Source: a virus. From it: a stretch of DNA of 38,078 bases. Of this stretch, positions 17,406 to 25,346 are shown in pieces. The stretch covers positions 1 to 38,078 of the IMG/VR virus record IMGVR_UViG_3300044632_001625; one strand, 5' to 3'. Below the pieces are notes generated by a model. That model was not told where the DNA came from. It saw nothing but the letters and a program-made list of their open reading frames with translations, and ran no database searches. Every line of letters begins with the position of its first letter. Position 1 is the first letter of the stretch. The translations under genes were made by a program, and so were the position numbers.

Positions 17406-18404
17406 TTAATATGTCTGGTAGCTCGGCGTCTCGATCTCGTCGAGGTTGATGATCGGCGGCGGACGCTGGCTGGTCGGGTAGAACTTCACCGCCTGACGGC
17501 TCAGTATATCCATCGCCTTCGCCATCGTGCGGTCGCTCCGCTCGTCGTCGTTCGCATCCCGATACGTGATGGACAGCACGCCGTAGTAGAGCGCCCCAAA
17601 GTGATCCACGCACAGCTTGTCGTTGTCCAGCACGGCCTCAACGTAGCGGCGACGGCACAGCGCCGTGATGGTCTGCGTCGTCTCGCCAGTGGGCGGCTTC
17701 GGCACGCGATACCTGCGGTAGTTCGGCGTGCGCTCGCTCGGCTCGTACGACGCGATCAGGTGCTCGGTGGAGTCGTCAGGGTCAATCGCATACACCGTGA
17801 TGATGCCGGACGTGATCGGCTTGACCACCTGAGTAATTCGCGCAAAGGAAGCGGCGGTGGTGGCGTTGCCGCTGCTCGCGAGAAGGTCGAGAGCTTCACC
17901 GCTTCGGATGGCGGTCGCTCCACTGGTTCGGATGATTTCTCCGTCTGCGTTAAGTCCATAAAATTCGATGATACTCTCATACGTCTCCGCGCCGCTCTGT
18001 GCATCGGTGTACACCTTCAACCGGCATCCGGCTGCGTTGACCTGTGACGGCTCGCGGAAGCAGCACCAGCCGTCTCCCATGTCCGCAACTTCGCCGTCAA
18101 GTGCCCCGTCGTCGGTTTCCAGCTTTGAACCAGGGCCAGCAAGCGAGAACTCGAACCATCCGCTGCGGATAATCAGCGGGAACTTGCTACGCAGGATGCC
18201 CTCGCAGCAGGCGTACCAGCGAGGGAGTGTCAGCGTTTGGTCGTATGCCGTGATGCCTACGCGGTCGAGGCTGTCTTTTGGCTTCGTCATCACGTCCATG
18301 ATTTCACAAGCCTCATTTACGAGGCCTTTGAGCGTGGCAGGATCTACCGCCGAAAAAGACGGTTTGCGCTGGAGTTGAAAAACTGCGTTGGCAAGGGTGA
18401 GCAA
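17406..18404 (-). CDS. Probable phage structural/connector protein (332 aa)
   Basis: First gene of the leftward structural operon. The start is TTG at 18404, because the N-terminal sequence LTLANAVFQLQRKPSF looks genuine and no ATG lies upstream in a convincing place; an in-frame Met exists only near residue 37. Composition is mixed alpha/beta with no signal peptide. The C-terminus has a helical segment followed by a Pro-rich tail. Position before the peptidoglycan-binding and polyvalent proteins suggests a head-tail or tail protein, but no family is recognised. The hairpin-pentamer array (18519-18814) lies upstream of it. Confidence 0.7.
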   Translation of the reverse strand: MLTLANAVFQLQRKPSFSAVDPATLKGLVNEACEIMDVMTKPKDSLDRVGITAYDQTLTLPRWYACCEGILRSKFPLIIRSGWFEFSLAGPGSKLETDDGALDGEVADMGDGWCCFREPSQVNAAGCRLKVYTDAQSGAETYESIIEFYGLNADGEIIRTSGATAIRSGEALDLLASSGNATTAASFARITQVVKPITSGIITVYAIDPDDSTEHLIASYEPSERTPNYRRYRVPKPPTGETTQTITALCRRRYVEAVLDNDKLCVDHFGALYYGVLSITYRDANDDERSDRTMAKAMDILSRQAVKFYPTSQRPPPIINLDEIETPSYQTY

Positions 18405-19002
18405 GTTCGACGAATGAGCATTCGACAGACGCGCGGTGGTCGAGGTTTTGCAGCGTTGCGCGGAGATTTTCAGAATACACGAGGCTTGTCAAGGGATTTT
18501 GTTTGACTCTCAGCATGAAACACTGAGGGCGGCACCGTTTCCAGTGCCGCCCTTGTGTTCGCCTTGCCATGCCCAGCCCGGCCCAGCCTCGCCGTGCCGT
18601 GCCTCGCCGCGCCGTGCCGTGAAAGTATTGCACCTGTTCCCGCCCGGTGCGCTCGTGGTTGACTTGCCGTGCCCAGCCTCGCCCTGCCGTGCCCCGCCGG
18701 GCCCTGCCACGCCACGAAAATGTCGCACTGTTTCCGCCCGTGCGTCTCGTTGTTGCCTGTCCTTGCCTTGCATGGCCTCGCCAAGACGCGCCGGGCCCTG
18801 CCTTGCCTTGCCTCGAAATTGTTGAAGTTGAATGTTCATTTGAAAATCCTCCGCCCACGTTGGCGCGTGGGACGGATCGGCCAATGCCGCCGGATGGATT
18901 GTTGCGCGCCAACGCAAGCTGAAGTGACGTGAGATTAACGATACGCCGAGACATCGCAAGAACTTTTTTCGGCTTTTTTGAGCGGTCTGGCAGTGGCCTG
19001 CG
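18405..19002. other. Non-coding block between the leftward operon and the minus-strand wHTH gene
   Basis: About 600 bp with no credible gene. It holds the hairpin-pentamer array (18519-18814) and one arm of a 19-base repeat (18952-18970). On the minus strand a TTGACA hexamer (18487-18492) lies 83 bases before the 332-aa gene, but no good -10 follows at 16-18 bases, so I do not call a promoter. Arg/Gly-rich open frames here are translations of the GGCNN pentamers, not genes. Confidence 0.75.
18519..18814. repeat. Three-fold array: hairpin followed by block of GCCNN pentamers
   Basis: Three units of about 94-100 bp. Unit 1: hairpin with perfect 9-bp stem 18527-18535/18544-18552 (extended by AACAC/GTGTT), then 12 pentamers of form GCCNN, 18561-18620. 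Unit 2: hairpin GCACC/GGTGC at 18630-18650, then pentamers 18661-18715 (first one degenerate). Unit 3: hairpin CGCAC/GTGCG at 18724-18744, then 12 pentamers 18755-18814 (a few degenerate). Hairpin loops share a GTTTCC/GTTCCC core. The 5-bp stems of units 2 and 3 differ in sequence but still pair, which suggests selection for structure. On the minus strand the pentamers read GGC-rich and would be transcribed in the leader of the structural operon if its promoter lies upstream. Confidence 0.85.
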
Positions 19003-19924
19003 TCAAGGCGAAGTTTTCGCCAACCTAGCTGCGTACGTGGCGATCCAGTCGTACACCGGCTTCCCCTTGATGAGCCAACCCGATCTCTCCATCACCGCGA
19101 AGAAGTTGCCGTCATAATCAGGATTCGGCTCTATGCCGTGATGTTCAAGCGTCTCGTGCATCGCTTCCTCCGAAGTTGGATACGGATGCAACGGCTTTTT
19201 TTCTCCGAAAAACAACTGGTGCTTTGCAAAAGCACCCTTTTCTTTCTTTGAAGTCTCAGAAGAAGTCTCAGAGGAAGTCTTAGGTATTGTTCCGTCCTTT
19301 TGGTTCGATGGTCGCGCCTTTTGGTTCTCTCGTCGGTCCTTTTTGCCACATGTCCTTTGGGAGAGCCATTTGTTCACCGCTTCAGGGTAGAAAAGAAAGT
19401 GCCGCGTGTTGTCGAACTTGTAGCGGGTGTTTGGGTTACGATGCACAGAGATAAACCCCATCTCGGTGAGCCTCAGAATCGCTTCGCGGATGCTCCGTTT
19501 ATTGTAGAGCGCCATGATGCCGGAGTGCAGTTCCTCGGCAGTGTGGAACTGGTAAAGGCTCGCGTCTTGGGTTCCGTTGTCGCCGTGACTCACCGCAACC
19601 GCGTTGGCTTGCCGCGCCTTCTCCCGCATTCCGAGCTTTACGTCATGCCAATACTCGAAAAAAGACAGCAGGGCGGCGGCGCAAGTGGTTCCGGTCGCCT
19701 CGATTTGCCACTGCCGAATGATCAGCAGGGATTCGCTTGCGGGATGTTGGATGCAGGATGATTTCATGGATAAAAGTCGCCCCGCTTGCGTTCCTCCCGG
19801 CTCGAATGAGCACGGCACAAGCGGGGCGTAGAAAAGTTGATTCACCGGAGGAAATCGGCGCGTCACAGCAATGGCGACGCACGGACTTTGGCGAATTTCC
19901 AAGAAATCGCAAGAACTTTCTTCG
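18952..19924 (+). repeat. 19-base direct repeat flanking the minus-strand wHTH gene
   Basis: ATCGCAAGAACTTT, then T or C, then TTCG, occurs at 18952-18970 and 19906-19924, one mismatch in 19. The first copy lies just downstream of the minus gene 19003-19767; the second lies in the divergent spacer before the plus gene at 19961. Just after the second copy is the small palindrome CGTGA-CTTT-TCACG (19923-19936), followed by another TTTTCACG (19938-19945). The copies could be operators or remnants of cassette insertion. Confidence 0.7.
19003..19767 (-). CDS. Winged-helix replication-initiator-like protein (254 aa)
   Basis: Residues 71-127 (QFHTAEELHSGIMALYNKRS, then REAILRLTEMGFISVHR and a short hairpin) have the pattern of the winged helix-turn-helix of phage replication initiators and regulators. 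A low-complexity Ser/Thr/Glu/Lys linker (about 164-178) and a C-terminal segment (about 195-250) with Trp/Tyr-rich helices follow. The ATG at 19767 is preferred because longer forms run into antisense of the divergent gene's leader. It is a single minus-strand gene between two non-coding spacers and may recognise one of them. It could equally be a transcription regulator. Confidence 0.7.
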   Translation of the reverse strand: MKSSCIQHPASESLLIIRQWQIEATGTTCAAALLSFFEYWHDVKLGMREKARQANAVAVSHGDNGTQDASLYQFHTAEELHSGIMALYNKRSIREAILRLTEMGFISVHRNPNTRYKFDNTRHFLFYPEAVNKWLSQRTCGKKDRRENQKARPSNQKDGTIPKTSSETSSETSKKEKGAFAKHQLFFGEKKPLHPYPTSEEAMHETLEHHGIEPNPDYDGNFFAVMERSGWLIKGKPVYDWIATYAARLAKTSP

Positions 19925-19960
19925 TGACTTTTCACGCTTTTCACGTAAAAAGTCCCCCTC

Positions 19961-21394
19961 ATGCCGCCGCCACAACAGCAATTCCCCGTGCCGAACAAGT
20001 TGTTCTTGGCGGCGTATCCGACTCCGAACAACAGCGACTTCTACCTCTACCGGCACGAGGACACGAAGAACATCGGCTACGTCTCCCCGATTCACGGCGA
20101 CCCTGTTCCAGAGGCGGACAGGGTGAAGTATCCGAACCACTTTTGCACGAAAATCGTCCCCAACGCGCAGGCGGGGGACGGCTGGGTGACGGTGATCTAC
20201 GCCAGCAAGCTCGCTCCACAGGACGACGACAACTACGACATTGATTACCCGGAGGGCGTGAACGCCTTCCCGACGATCACCCGCACCTACATCTACCTCC
20301 GCAGCGAATACGCCGAGAGCGGCCCGCTGGCGGTCGGCACGGCTGATCCCGGCCGTCTGCCAGACGGCACAGCGCAGTTCCCGGACGCCATTCTGAGCGA
20401 AGCCGAGAAGATGGTCGAGGGCACCGGCGACCCGCTCATTGACAGCCTGTTCGTCAAGGTGACTCGCAAATTCCAGCGCATCCCGAACCTCGCCGACGCG
20501 GGAGACCTCGCCGCGGCGAAGACCTTCGGCTACAAGGTGGAGTATCCGTATGGCGACACAGGCTATCCGCGCGTCACTTGGACGATCCCCTGCACGTCGG
20601 AAACCCCCGCTGCGTTTGGCTCGGCTTGCCCCATCGCGGGATACACGTCGCTCGAACTCATCGATCAGCAATACGTGAACGCGAAAGGAGTGGTGATCGG
20701 AGCGTCGCGGATTTACGAAAAGGTGCCGGGCGTGGAGATCACCAGCTACGATATTGACGGGGAAACACTCACCGACGTTTCGATCACAAAGCAGCTCGTT
20801 GAAAACCCCGGCGCGGACTACCCGCAAGTGGCCGGATCGGAGATCGTCTATCGCGCGCTATCGGCTGCATACGGCCACAAAATCACGACCACGCTGCTGA
20901 ACTTCGCGGACATCTCCATCACGAAGAACAGCACGATTCAAATCCGCTATCCGTCCGTAGTGACAGGATCGCCGTCCTGCACTCACTTGGAAGGCAACGA
21001 CGGCGCGGTGATCGTGAATCTGAACTGGCCGATTGTCGCGGGAGGCTCGCGGCAGGCCAACGCCACGACGACATTCACCTACGCGGCTGCGCCAACCCAA
21101 GACTCGGCGAACGCCTACTTCACGCCAGAGTTGAAAGACCTGGTGTTCAACGGCCTGTTCTACAACGTTTCCATACGCGGAGTAGCGGTGAACGGCACTG
21201 TGACGGTGCCGAACTTCAACACTGCCAGCGACAATCCGAAGTGGGGCTACGTCGGAGTCGTCGGCCCGTCATGGACAGGGACGAGCGGCGCGAGCGCGTT
21301 CCTGTCCCCGGTGTCCGGTATCGTGTTTTCCTGCGACATCCAGAACTGGAAATACAACCTGCGTCGAAAAGCCCTCACAACCGTCACCGGATAA
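19961..21394 (+). CDS. Probable phage structural protein (477 aa)
   Basis: Unrecognised, but composition (beta-rich, high Thr/Asn/Tyr/Gly, few charged runs) is that of a virion protein such as a tail, fibre or decoration protein. The N-terminus is Pro/Gln-rich (PPPQQQFPVPNK). A repeated theme of IxYxxxV and TVT strands appears throughout. The 193-bp spacer upstream contains the 19-base repeat and short TTTTCACG repeats near 19929-19945. Its stop overlaps the next start by one base (TAATG at 21392-21396), so the two products are probably made together. It is transcribed away from the other structural genes, which is unusual. Confidence 0.75.
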   Translation: MPPPQQQFPVPNKLFLAAYPTPNNSDFYLYRHEDTKNIGYVSPIHGDPVPEADRVKYPNHFCTKIVPNAQAGDGWVTVIYASKLAPQDDDNYDIDYPEGVNAFPTITRTYIYLRSEYAESGPLAVGTADPGRLPDGTAQFPDAILSEAEKMVEGTGDPLIDSLFVKVTRKFQRIPNLADAGDLAAAKTFGYKVEYPYGDTGYPRVTWTIPCTSETPAAFGSACPIAGYTSLELIDQQYVNAKGVVIGASRIYEKVPGVEITSYDIDGETLTDVSITKQLVENPGADYPQVAGSEIVYRALSAAYGHKITTTLLNFADISITKNSTIQIRYPSVVTGSPSCTHLEGNDGAVIVNLNWPIVAGGSRQANATTTFTYAAAPTQDSANAYFTPELKDLVFNGLFYNVSIRGVAVNGTVTVPNFNTASDNPKWGYVGVVGPSWTGTSGASAFLSPVSGIVFSCDIQNWKYNLRRKALTTVTG

Positions 21395-22731
21395 TGCCTG
21401 AATCGCCTGACATCCCAGAGAACATCACCGCGAAAATCCGCTCGGTGATGCCGCATTCGCTGCCTTCGCAGGAGCAACCGCTGCCAGGGCAACAGGCAGA
21501 TCCAGACCGGAACGAGCCGATGCCGTATCAGCGCCCCGAGGGGTTGCTGCCAATCCCCGGCCCAAACACCGAGCGCGGCTTTGCCGTGACGCCCGTTCCA
21601 AAGAGCACTTCCGGCACCATCGGCAGCTTCGTGGGACAGGTCTCGGTGTCCCCGGACACGCTGCTAAACGACTTCCCGACCGACATGGACGGGGTGACGC
21701 CGAAGATTCTCAGTGTCAGCGACTCCACAAAGATTTACGCGCACGCCACGGTGAACGGCGCAGGCGTGGTGACGGCGCGGGCCATTACCGCGGGCGCATC
21801 CGTGCCAGCCGACGACCCAAAGACGGGGGATTTCTATTGGGAACTGGCGAGCGTGACGATGGCAGCGGGCGGAGCGGATAACGTGCCCGTGATCACCGTG
21901 GATCAAATCCGATGGGGTCCGATTGAGGAATTGCAGCGATACTACCGGGAGTTCCACATTCAGCCTTCCGGCGCGTATCGCGCGGTAGTGTACAACGGCA
22001 CGCTTTTCGGCAGCCTTCCGACCGGGTTCTCGGTGGACAATAACCCGTTCTTCGAGCTGACCGGCCTCGCGAGCGGGGATAAAATCTACGCGGCGATCAC
22101 ATGGGATAGGCGCGTGCTGGCGAATGGAAATATCGTCGGCACGATCACCTCGCGCACCATCGCGAAAGCGGCAACAGTGCCGTCGAATAACGAGCGGACT
22201 GCGACGCGATACTACCTGCTTGCGACCGTCACTCTCGGCGCTGGAAACATTCCCGTCATTGCACAAAGCCGATGGGGGCCGATTGACGACTTGCCGGGCA
22301 CTGCGCGTTACAACTACTACACGAGCGGCGGCACGACCGCTCAAGCGGACTACTGGGACTTGACAGTGACTGGCAAGGGGAAACAGTCAGATGGCATCAC
22401 CGACATCGCGCCGGATTACGACTCCATCCAGCTTACAGCCGGGGCGTTTATGCGCGCCGAGACAAGCGGAACGAACTTGCTTCTATTCGCCCGCGACGGG
22501 ACTCTTAATTCCCAAGGCCAATTCACGTACGCATCCGTGGAAACCAAGGTCTTCGACAAGCCCGTTGTCTGCGAAACCACCGTCAACGTGCTTGTGGGGC
22601 TGCGGCTGAACGGCACTGAGTTGCAGGGGCAGTACAAAACGATCACGGTGAATGCTGTGGCAATACCTTCCCCTGAGTGGGTGAAGCTGATCGACCTGAC
22701 GACTTCTGGAACGACGATAGATGTCTCGTAG
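21394..22731 (+). CDS. Probable tail/fibre-type structural protein with duplicated module (445 aa)
   Basis: The start is the ATG at 21394 in a TAATG overlap. The N-terminal 70 residues are Pro/Gln-rich and flexible. Two homologous modules of about 75 residues follow, near 108-180 and 226-300: both have a KIYA strand, a long TITAR/ITSR-type strand, an AxVPxxx turn, an ATVT-type strand, IPVI and the closing RWGPIEEL or RWGPIDDL. The C-terminal 140 residues are Thr/Gly-rich beta strands. Such repeated modules are common in receptor-binding or virion surface proteins. No family is recognised. Confidence 0.75.
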   Translation: MPESPDIPENITAKIRSVMPHSLPSQEQPLPGQQADPDRNEPMPYQRPEGLLPIPGPNTERGFAVTPVPKSTSGTIGSFVGQVSVSPDTLLNDFPTDMDGVTPKILSVSDSTKIYAHATVNGAGVVTARAITAGASVPADDPKTGDFYWELASVTMAAGGADNVPVITVDQIRWGPIEELQRYYREFHIQPSGAYRAVVYNGTLFGSLPTGFSVDNNPFFELTGLASGDKIYAAITWDRRVLANGNIVGTITSRTIAKAATVPSNNERTATRYYLLATVTLGAGNIPVIAQSRWGPIDDLPGTARYNYYTSGGTTAQADYWDLTVTGKGKQSDGITDIAPDYDSIQLTAGAFMRAETSGTNLLLFARDGTLNSQGQFTYASVETKVFDKPVVCETTVNVLVGLRLNGTELQGQYKTITVNAVAIPSPEWVKLIDLTTSGTTIDVS

Positions 22732-22765
22732 GTGATCCCGCCCGCCCCGTAGGCGCGCATCGCAG

Positions 22766-23035
22766 TCAGCTCGGCGTGTAGGTGATCCGCTTCGCAGCCG
22801 CGAACGAGTTTTTCCAGACCGGCAGACGCTCCGGCACGATGGCAATCTGCTCCTTTTGCGATGCGCCTTTCAGGTATTGCAGCGTTTTCCAAGTGTCGTC
22901 GTCGATCTCCTTTCCGATCAATCCGGTCAGCCATCCCTTTTGCGCCCTCGTCACCCCCAAAAGAGTCAGTTGCGCCGAGTTGAAGCCGATTCCGTTTTTT
23001 CCAATGGAGTGAAGGTTTTCGCGTGTCAGGATCAT
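22766..23035 (-). CDS. Small phage protein of unknown function (89 aa)
   Basis: The ATG at 23035 gives MILTRENLHSI; an in-frame GTG five codons upstream (23050) is possible. A central pattern FNSAQLTLLGV followed by KGWLTGLIGKEI resembles a widespread small phage protein in which a short helix ending in LLGV is followed by KGW; its function is unknown. It is convergent with the structural gene ending at 22731 and divergent from the cluster starting at 23116. Confidence 0.65.
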   Translation of the reverse strand: MILTRENLHSIGKNGIGFNSAQLTLLGVTRAQKGWLTGLIGKEIDDDTWKTLQYLKGASQKEQIAIVPERLPVWKNSFAAAKRITYTPS

Positions 23036-23115
23036 GTAGTCCACTTCCACCCACCCCGCCTGCTGGCAAGCGAAATGTCGTTGACGGGACGCTCCAAACC
23101 GCGAAACGTCCTGCC

Positions 23116-23304
23116 ATGAACTCCCTGACGCGCTTCATCGCCGACAACAACCTCGACGGCAACGCCGTGCTGTCATGGCTGCAAACCGCCATCCCGAACC
23201 AGCCTGTGTCGGACATCTGCCAAACCCCCGCCGACGTGTGCGAAAGCGACGCCGTTCGCGCTGTGGCCGTAATGATGGAGCACAAGCGCAGGAGGGCGAA
23301 GTGA
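23116..23304 (+). CDS. Hypothetical protein (62 aa)
   Basis: First gene of a tightly overlapped cluster (23116-23791). Small, probably helical, with a basic end (EHKRRRAK). Its stop overlaps the GTG of the next gene (GTGA at 23301-23304), supporting that it is coding. No SD sequence precedes the ATG. A TTGACG lies at 23081-23086 but without a fitting -10. Function unknown. Confidence 0.65.
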   Translation: MNSLTRFIADNNLDGNAVLSWLQTAIPNQPVSDICQTPADVCESDAVRAVAVMMEHKRRRAK

Positions 23305-23531
23305 GCGCGTTCAGGGAGAGGCTGGACAAGATAGTGAGTCTCGAAGCCGGAAAGACGGACATGAAAGCCATCTGCTTTGAACTCGCTCTTGCGTTGATGG
23401 AATGCAGTCACGCCCGCGCTGCGATGCGAATCGGAATGGCGAAGATCGCTGGAGTGGATGCGTACGCGCTCGCCCTCGAACTCGCCAGCGAGACCATAAA
23501 CGCCGTAGTGACGAAAGAGAGAACGCCGTGA
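23301..23531 (+). CDS. Hypothetical helical protein (76 aa)
   Basis: GTG start in a GTGA overlap with the preceding stop, and its own stop overlaps the GTG of the HNH gene in the same way. The protein is almost wholly helical and Ala-rich (FRERLDKIVSLE, then ELALALMECSHARAAMRIG). No motif recognised. Coupling to the HNH gene suggests a shared unit, not a shared function. Confidence 0.7.
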   Translation: MSAFRERLDKIVSLEAGKTDMKAICFELALALMECSHARAAMRIGMAKIAGVDAYALALELASETINAVVTKERTP

Positions 23532-23791
23532 GACGTTCGCCGCTGCGCCGTGTCAGCACCAAGCAGTCCGCCCGGCTCCGCATCTACGCCAAGCTGCGCA
23601 CCGAATACCTGAGCGACCACCCCGCCTGCCAGTGGCCGCAATGCCCTTGCCTCGCGACGGAGATTCACCACCGGGAAGGCCGATTCAAGAACCTGAACGT
23701 CGTGTCCACATGGAGCGGGCTGTGTCACGCCCACCACGTCGAGGTTCACCGCCACCCCGCACAGGCGCGGGCGATGGGGCTGCTGAAATGA
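23528..23791 (+). CDS. HNH endonuclease-family protein (87 aa)
   Basis: GTG start in a GTGA overlap. The N-terminal basic helix (RRSPLRRVSTKQSARL) precedes a Cys cluster C34/C39/C41, then EIHHREGR with H47/H48, an Asn near 55-57, a TWSGLCHAHHVEVH segment (C66, H69/H70, H74) and a HPAQARAMGLL tail. This is the common short phage HNH protein with zinc-binding Cys and the H-N-H metal finger; many phages carry such genes near packaging or replication genes. Cleavage target unknown. All expected metal ligands are present, so it looks intact. Confidence 0.85.
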   Translation: MRRSPLRRVSTKQSARLRIYAKLRTEYLSDHPACQWPQCPCLATEIHHREGRFKNLNVVSTWSGLCHAHHVEVHRHPAQARAMGLLK

Positions 23792-23792
23792 G

Positions 23793-23820
23793 TTGACGGG
23801 GAGGGCTGGGGAGGTATGGT
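23793..23820 (+). promoter_or_regulatory. Candidate sigma70-type promoter for the methyltransferase unit
   Basis: TTGACG (23793-23798), 16-bp spacer, TATGGT (23815-23820), directly after the HNH gene stop. The leader to the methyltransferase ATG at 23941 would be about 115 bases. The -35 matches 5 of 6 and the -10 4 of 6. Sequence match only. Confidence 0.35.
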
Positions 23821-23940
23821 CGCGGTGCCGTGAACAACGGCGGCTGCGTTGAAACAGTCAACCCAAGACAACTTTGCCCGCCTCGTGCCGCAGTCATTCG
23901 ACTCGGTTTCAACCACGGGGCGGGCTACCCTTGCCAAAAT

Positions 23941-24429
23941 ATGAGCGCAACCAACCGCGGAGCGATCCGCCGAGAATCAGACTTCTACGCCACGCCGCTG
24001 TCGGCCTTCACTCCGCTACTGCCGTATCTGGACAAGACAGCGCATCACTGGGAACCGGCCTGCGGCGACGGACGCCTCGTTGACTCCATGAGGCAGTACG
24101 ACATCGAGTGCGACGGAACCGACCTGAACAGCGGACACAACTTCCTCGAATCCACCAGACAGGTGCCCGTCATCATCACGAACCCGCCTTACAGCATCGC
24201 CTTCGAGTTCTGCGTCAAAGCTGTCACGCTCGCGCCCGAGGTCTGGATGCTGCTCCGGCTGAACTTCCTCGCCAGCCAAAAACGGCGAACATGGTTCATC
24301 GGAAACGAGCCGTCCGCCCTGTTCGTGCTCAGCCGCCGCCCGTGCTTCACCGACAACGGCAAAACCGACGCGACAGATTACGCCTGGTTCTACTGGGGCA
24401 CCCGCCACAAGGGCATCATCCACCTTTGA
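23941..24429 (+). CDS. Phage N6-adenine DNA methyltransferase (162 aa)
   Basis: The ATG at 23941 is chosen because SATNRGAIRRESDFYATP is a typical start of this family and the longer upstream frame is poor. Motif I, WEPACGDGRL, is at about 37-46 (SAM binding); the catalytic motif IV, NPPY, is at 81-84, giving N6-adenine specificity. Short length (162 aa) with no separate target-recognition domain is usual for phage Dam-like orphan enzymes of this type. The C-terminal segment WFYWGTRHKG is also typical. No cognate restriction enzyme is nearby, so it probably protects phage DNA or has a regulatory role. Target sequence cannot be read from this. Confidence 0.85.
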   Translation: MSATNRGAIRRESDFYATPLSAFTPLLPYLDKTAHHWEPACGDGRLVDSMRQYDIECDGTDLNSGHNFLESTRQVPVIITNPPYSIAFEFCVKAVTLAPEVWMLLRLNFLASQKRRTWFIGNEPSALFVLSRRPCFTDNGKTDATDYAWFYWGTRHKGIIHL

Positions 24430-24433
24430 ACCG

Positions 24434-24643
24434 ATGAGCGCCCCCATCATCCCATTCCCAAGCGACCGAGAACTCTGCCACTGGTGCGGCGACTTCCGCA
24501 AGGACGTGGAAACCCTCACCCTTTCCCAAGACGGAGCATCCCGATACAGACGAACCACACTCAAAGTCTGCCACTTCTGCATCGAATCTTGGGCATACTG
24601 GGCCAAACAAGCAGAGCGAAAACCCAAGACCAGACTCCGATGA
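24434..24643 (+). CDS. Small zinc-ribbon protein (69 aa)
   Basis: Two CxxC pairs, C15/C18 (CHWC) and C46/C49 (CHFC), about 28 residues apart, give a likely four-Cys zinc site. The C-terminus is basic. The start lies 4 bases after the methyltransferase stop and the stop overlaps the next start (ATGA at 24640-24643), so it is cotranscribed with the methyltransferase and the wHTH gene. Function unknown; a nucleic-acid-binding accessory protein is possible. Confidence 0.7.
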   Translation: MSAPIIPFPSDRELCHWCGDFRKDVETLTLSQDGASRYRRTTLKVCHFCIESWAYWAKQAERKPKTRLR

Positions 24644-25131
24644 AGTGGACCAAACTCTACACCGACATTCTTCGGGAACCGCTCCTGACCGCTTACGCCA
24701 AAACCGTGTACGCCGCCATCAAGTCCTACGCGGACAAAAGCGGCAAATGCTGGCCCTCAAAAGCCCTCATCGCCCTCGACACCGGCTTCGACGAAAAAAC
24801 CATCACGACCGCCATCTACGAACTCTGGTTCTTCGGAGTCCTGACATGGAACAGCGGCCACGACGGAAAGGCCAACACCTACTTCTTCAACGACGAAACC
24901 GCAGCCTCCCGCATCCTTCACCACAAAGCCCCAAAGGTGTCGTTCAAAACCGCCTTCGACGCGAACAAAAAAGCCGCGAATTTACACGAAAAAACAGGCG
25001 GGGATACCCCCCTTGATTTACCGTATCCTACCCTACGTGATTTACCGACCAAGAAGAACCATAGAAGAGCATCACGGTTCATCACTTCGCCAGAACAGCC
25101 GCAAAACAGCGCCAGCCAAGTTTCGGCGTAA
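24640..25131 (+). CDS. Winged-helix replication-initiator-like protein (163 aa)
   Basis: The N-terminal 85 residues (AYAKTVYAAIKSYADKSG, CWPSKALIALDTGFDEKT, IYELWFFGVLTW) match the helix-turn-helix_36-type winged helix found in phage and plasmid replication initiators. The C-terminal half is basic and low complexity, probably flexible. Start by ATGA overlap. It lies immediately upstream of the non-coding block 25132-25921 containing iteron-like repeats, as expected for an initiator gene beside its origin. Helicase and loader are encoded 9-12 kb downstream. A regulator role is possible. Confidence 0.7.
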   Translation: MKWTKLYTDILREPLLTAYAKTVYAAIKSYADKSGKCWPSKALIALDTGFDEKTITTAIYELWFFGVLTWNSGHDGKANTYFFNDETAASRILHHKAPKVSFKTAFDANKKAANLHEKTGGDTPLDLPYPTLRDLPTKKNHRRASRFITSPEQPQNSASQVSA

Positions 25132-25189
25132 AGCAGCCCCGATACGCCCAAATACCGCCAAAGGGCACGCCACGGGGCTGCCATGAAGC

Positions 25190-25252
25190 GGTACGGCCAT
25201 GTACGGGCACGGAGGGCAAGGCTGGCACGGTACGGCCTTGGAGCGGCCACGG
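25190..25252 (+). repeat. Period-5 GG array (degenerate GGCNN pentamers)
   Basis: GG dinucleotides recur every 5 bases, give or take one, for about 13 units (for example GGTAC GGCCA, GGGCA, GGCAA GGCTG). This is the same pentamer type as 18561-18814 but on the opposite strand and more degenerate. Confidence 0.55.
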
Positions 25253-25346
25253 AGATGCGCTGCTTTGGAGCGGCAAAGGCAAAGCCGAAAAGTCGCCAGA
25301 AATTTTTTGGAGGCGGGGTAGCTTATAGAACGCCATTACGCATTCG

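Noticed and set aside
18465-18492. Minus-strand TTGACA as the promoter of the structural operon
   Set aside because: No acceptable -10 hexamer at 16-18 bases; the nearest TATTCT is only 9 bases away.
18561-18814. CRISPR-like array
   Set aside because: Pentamer repeats in phase with degenerate bases, no unique spacers between conserved repeats and no cas genes.
18313-18959. Arg/Gly-rich minus-strand frames across the pentamer array
   Set aside because: They are translations of GGCNN repeats and cannot be told from non-coding repeat DNA.
19643-20827. Minus-strand open frame of 394 codons
   Set aside because: Lies over the plus-strand structural gene and over the divergent spacer; Val/Arg-rich shadow with no motif.
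22727-22788. Direct repeat GTAGGTGATCC at 22727-22737 and 22778-22788 as an attachment site
   Set aside because: Only 11 bases, partly inside the ends of two convergent genes, no integrase in the window.
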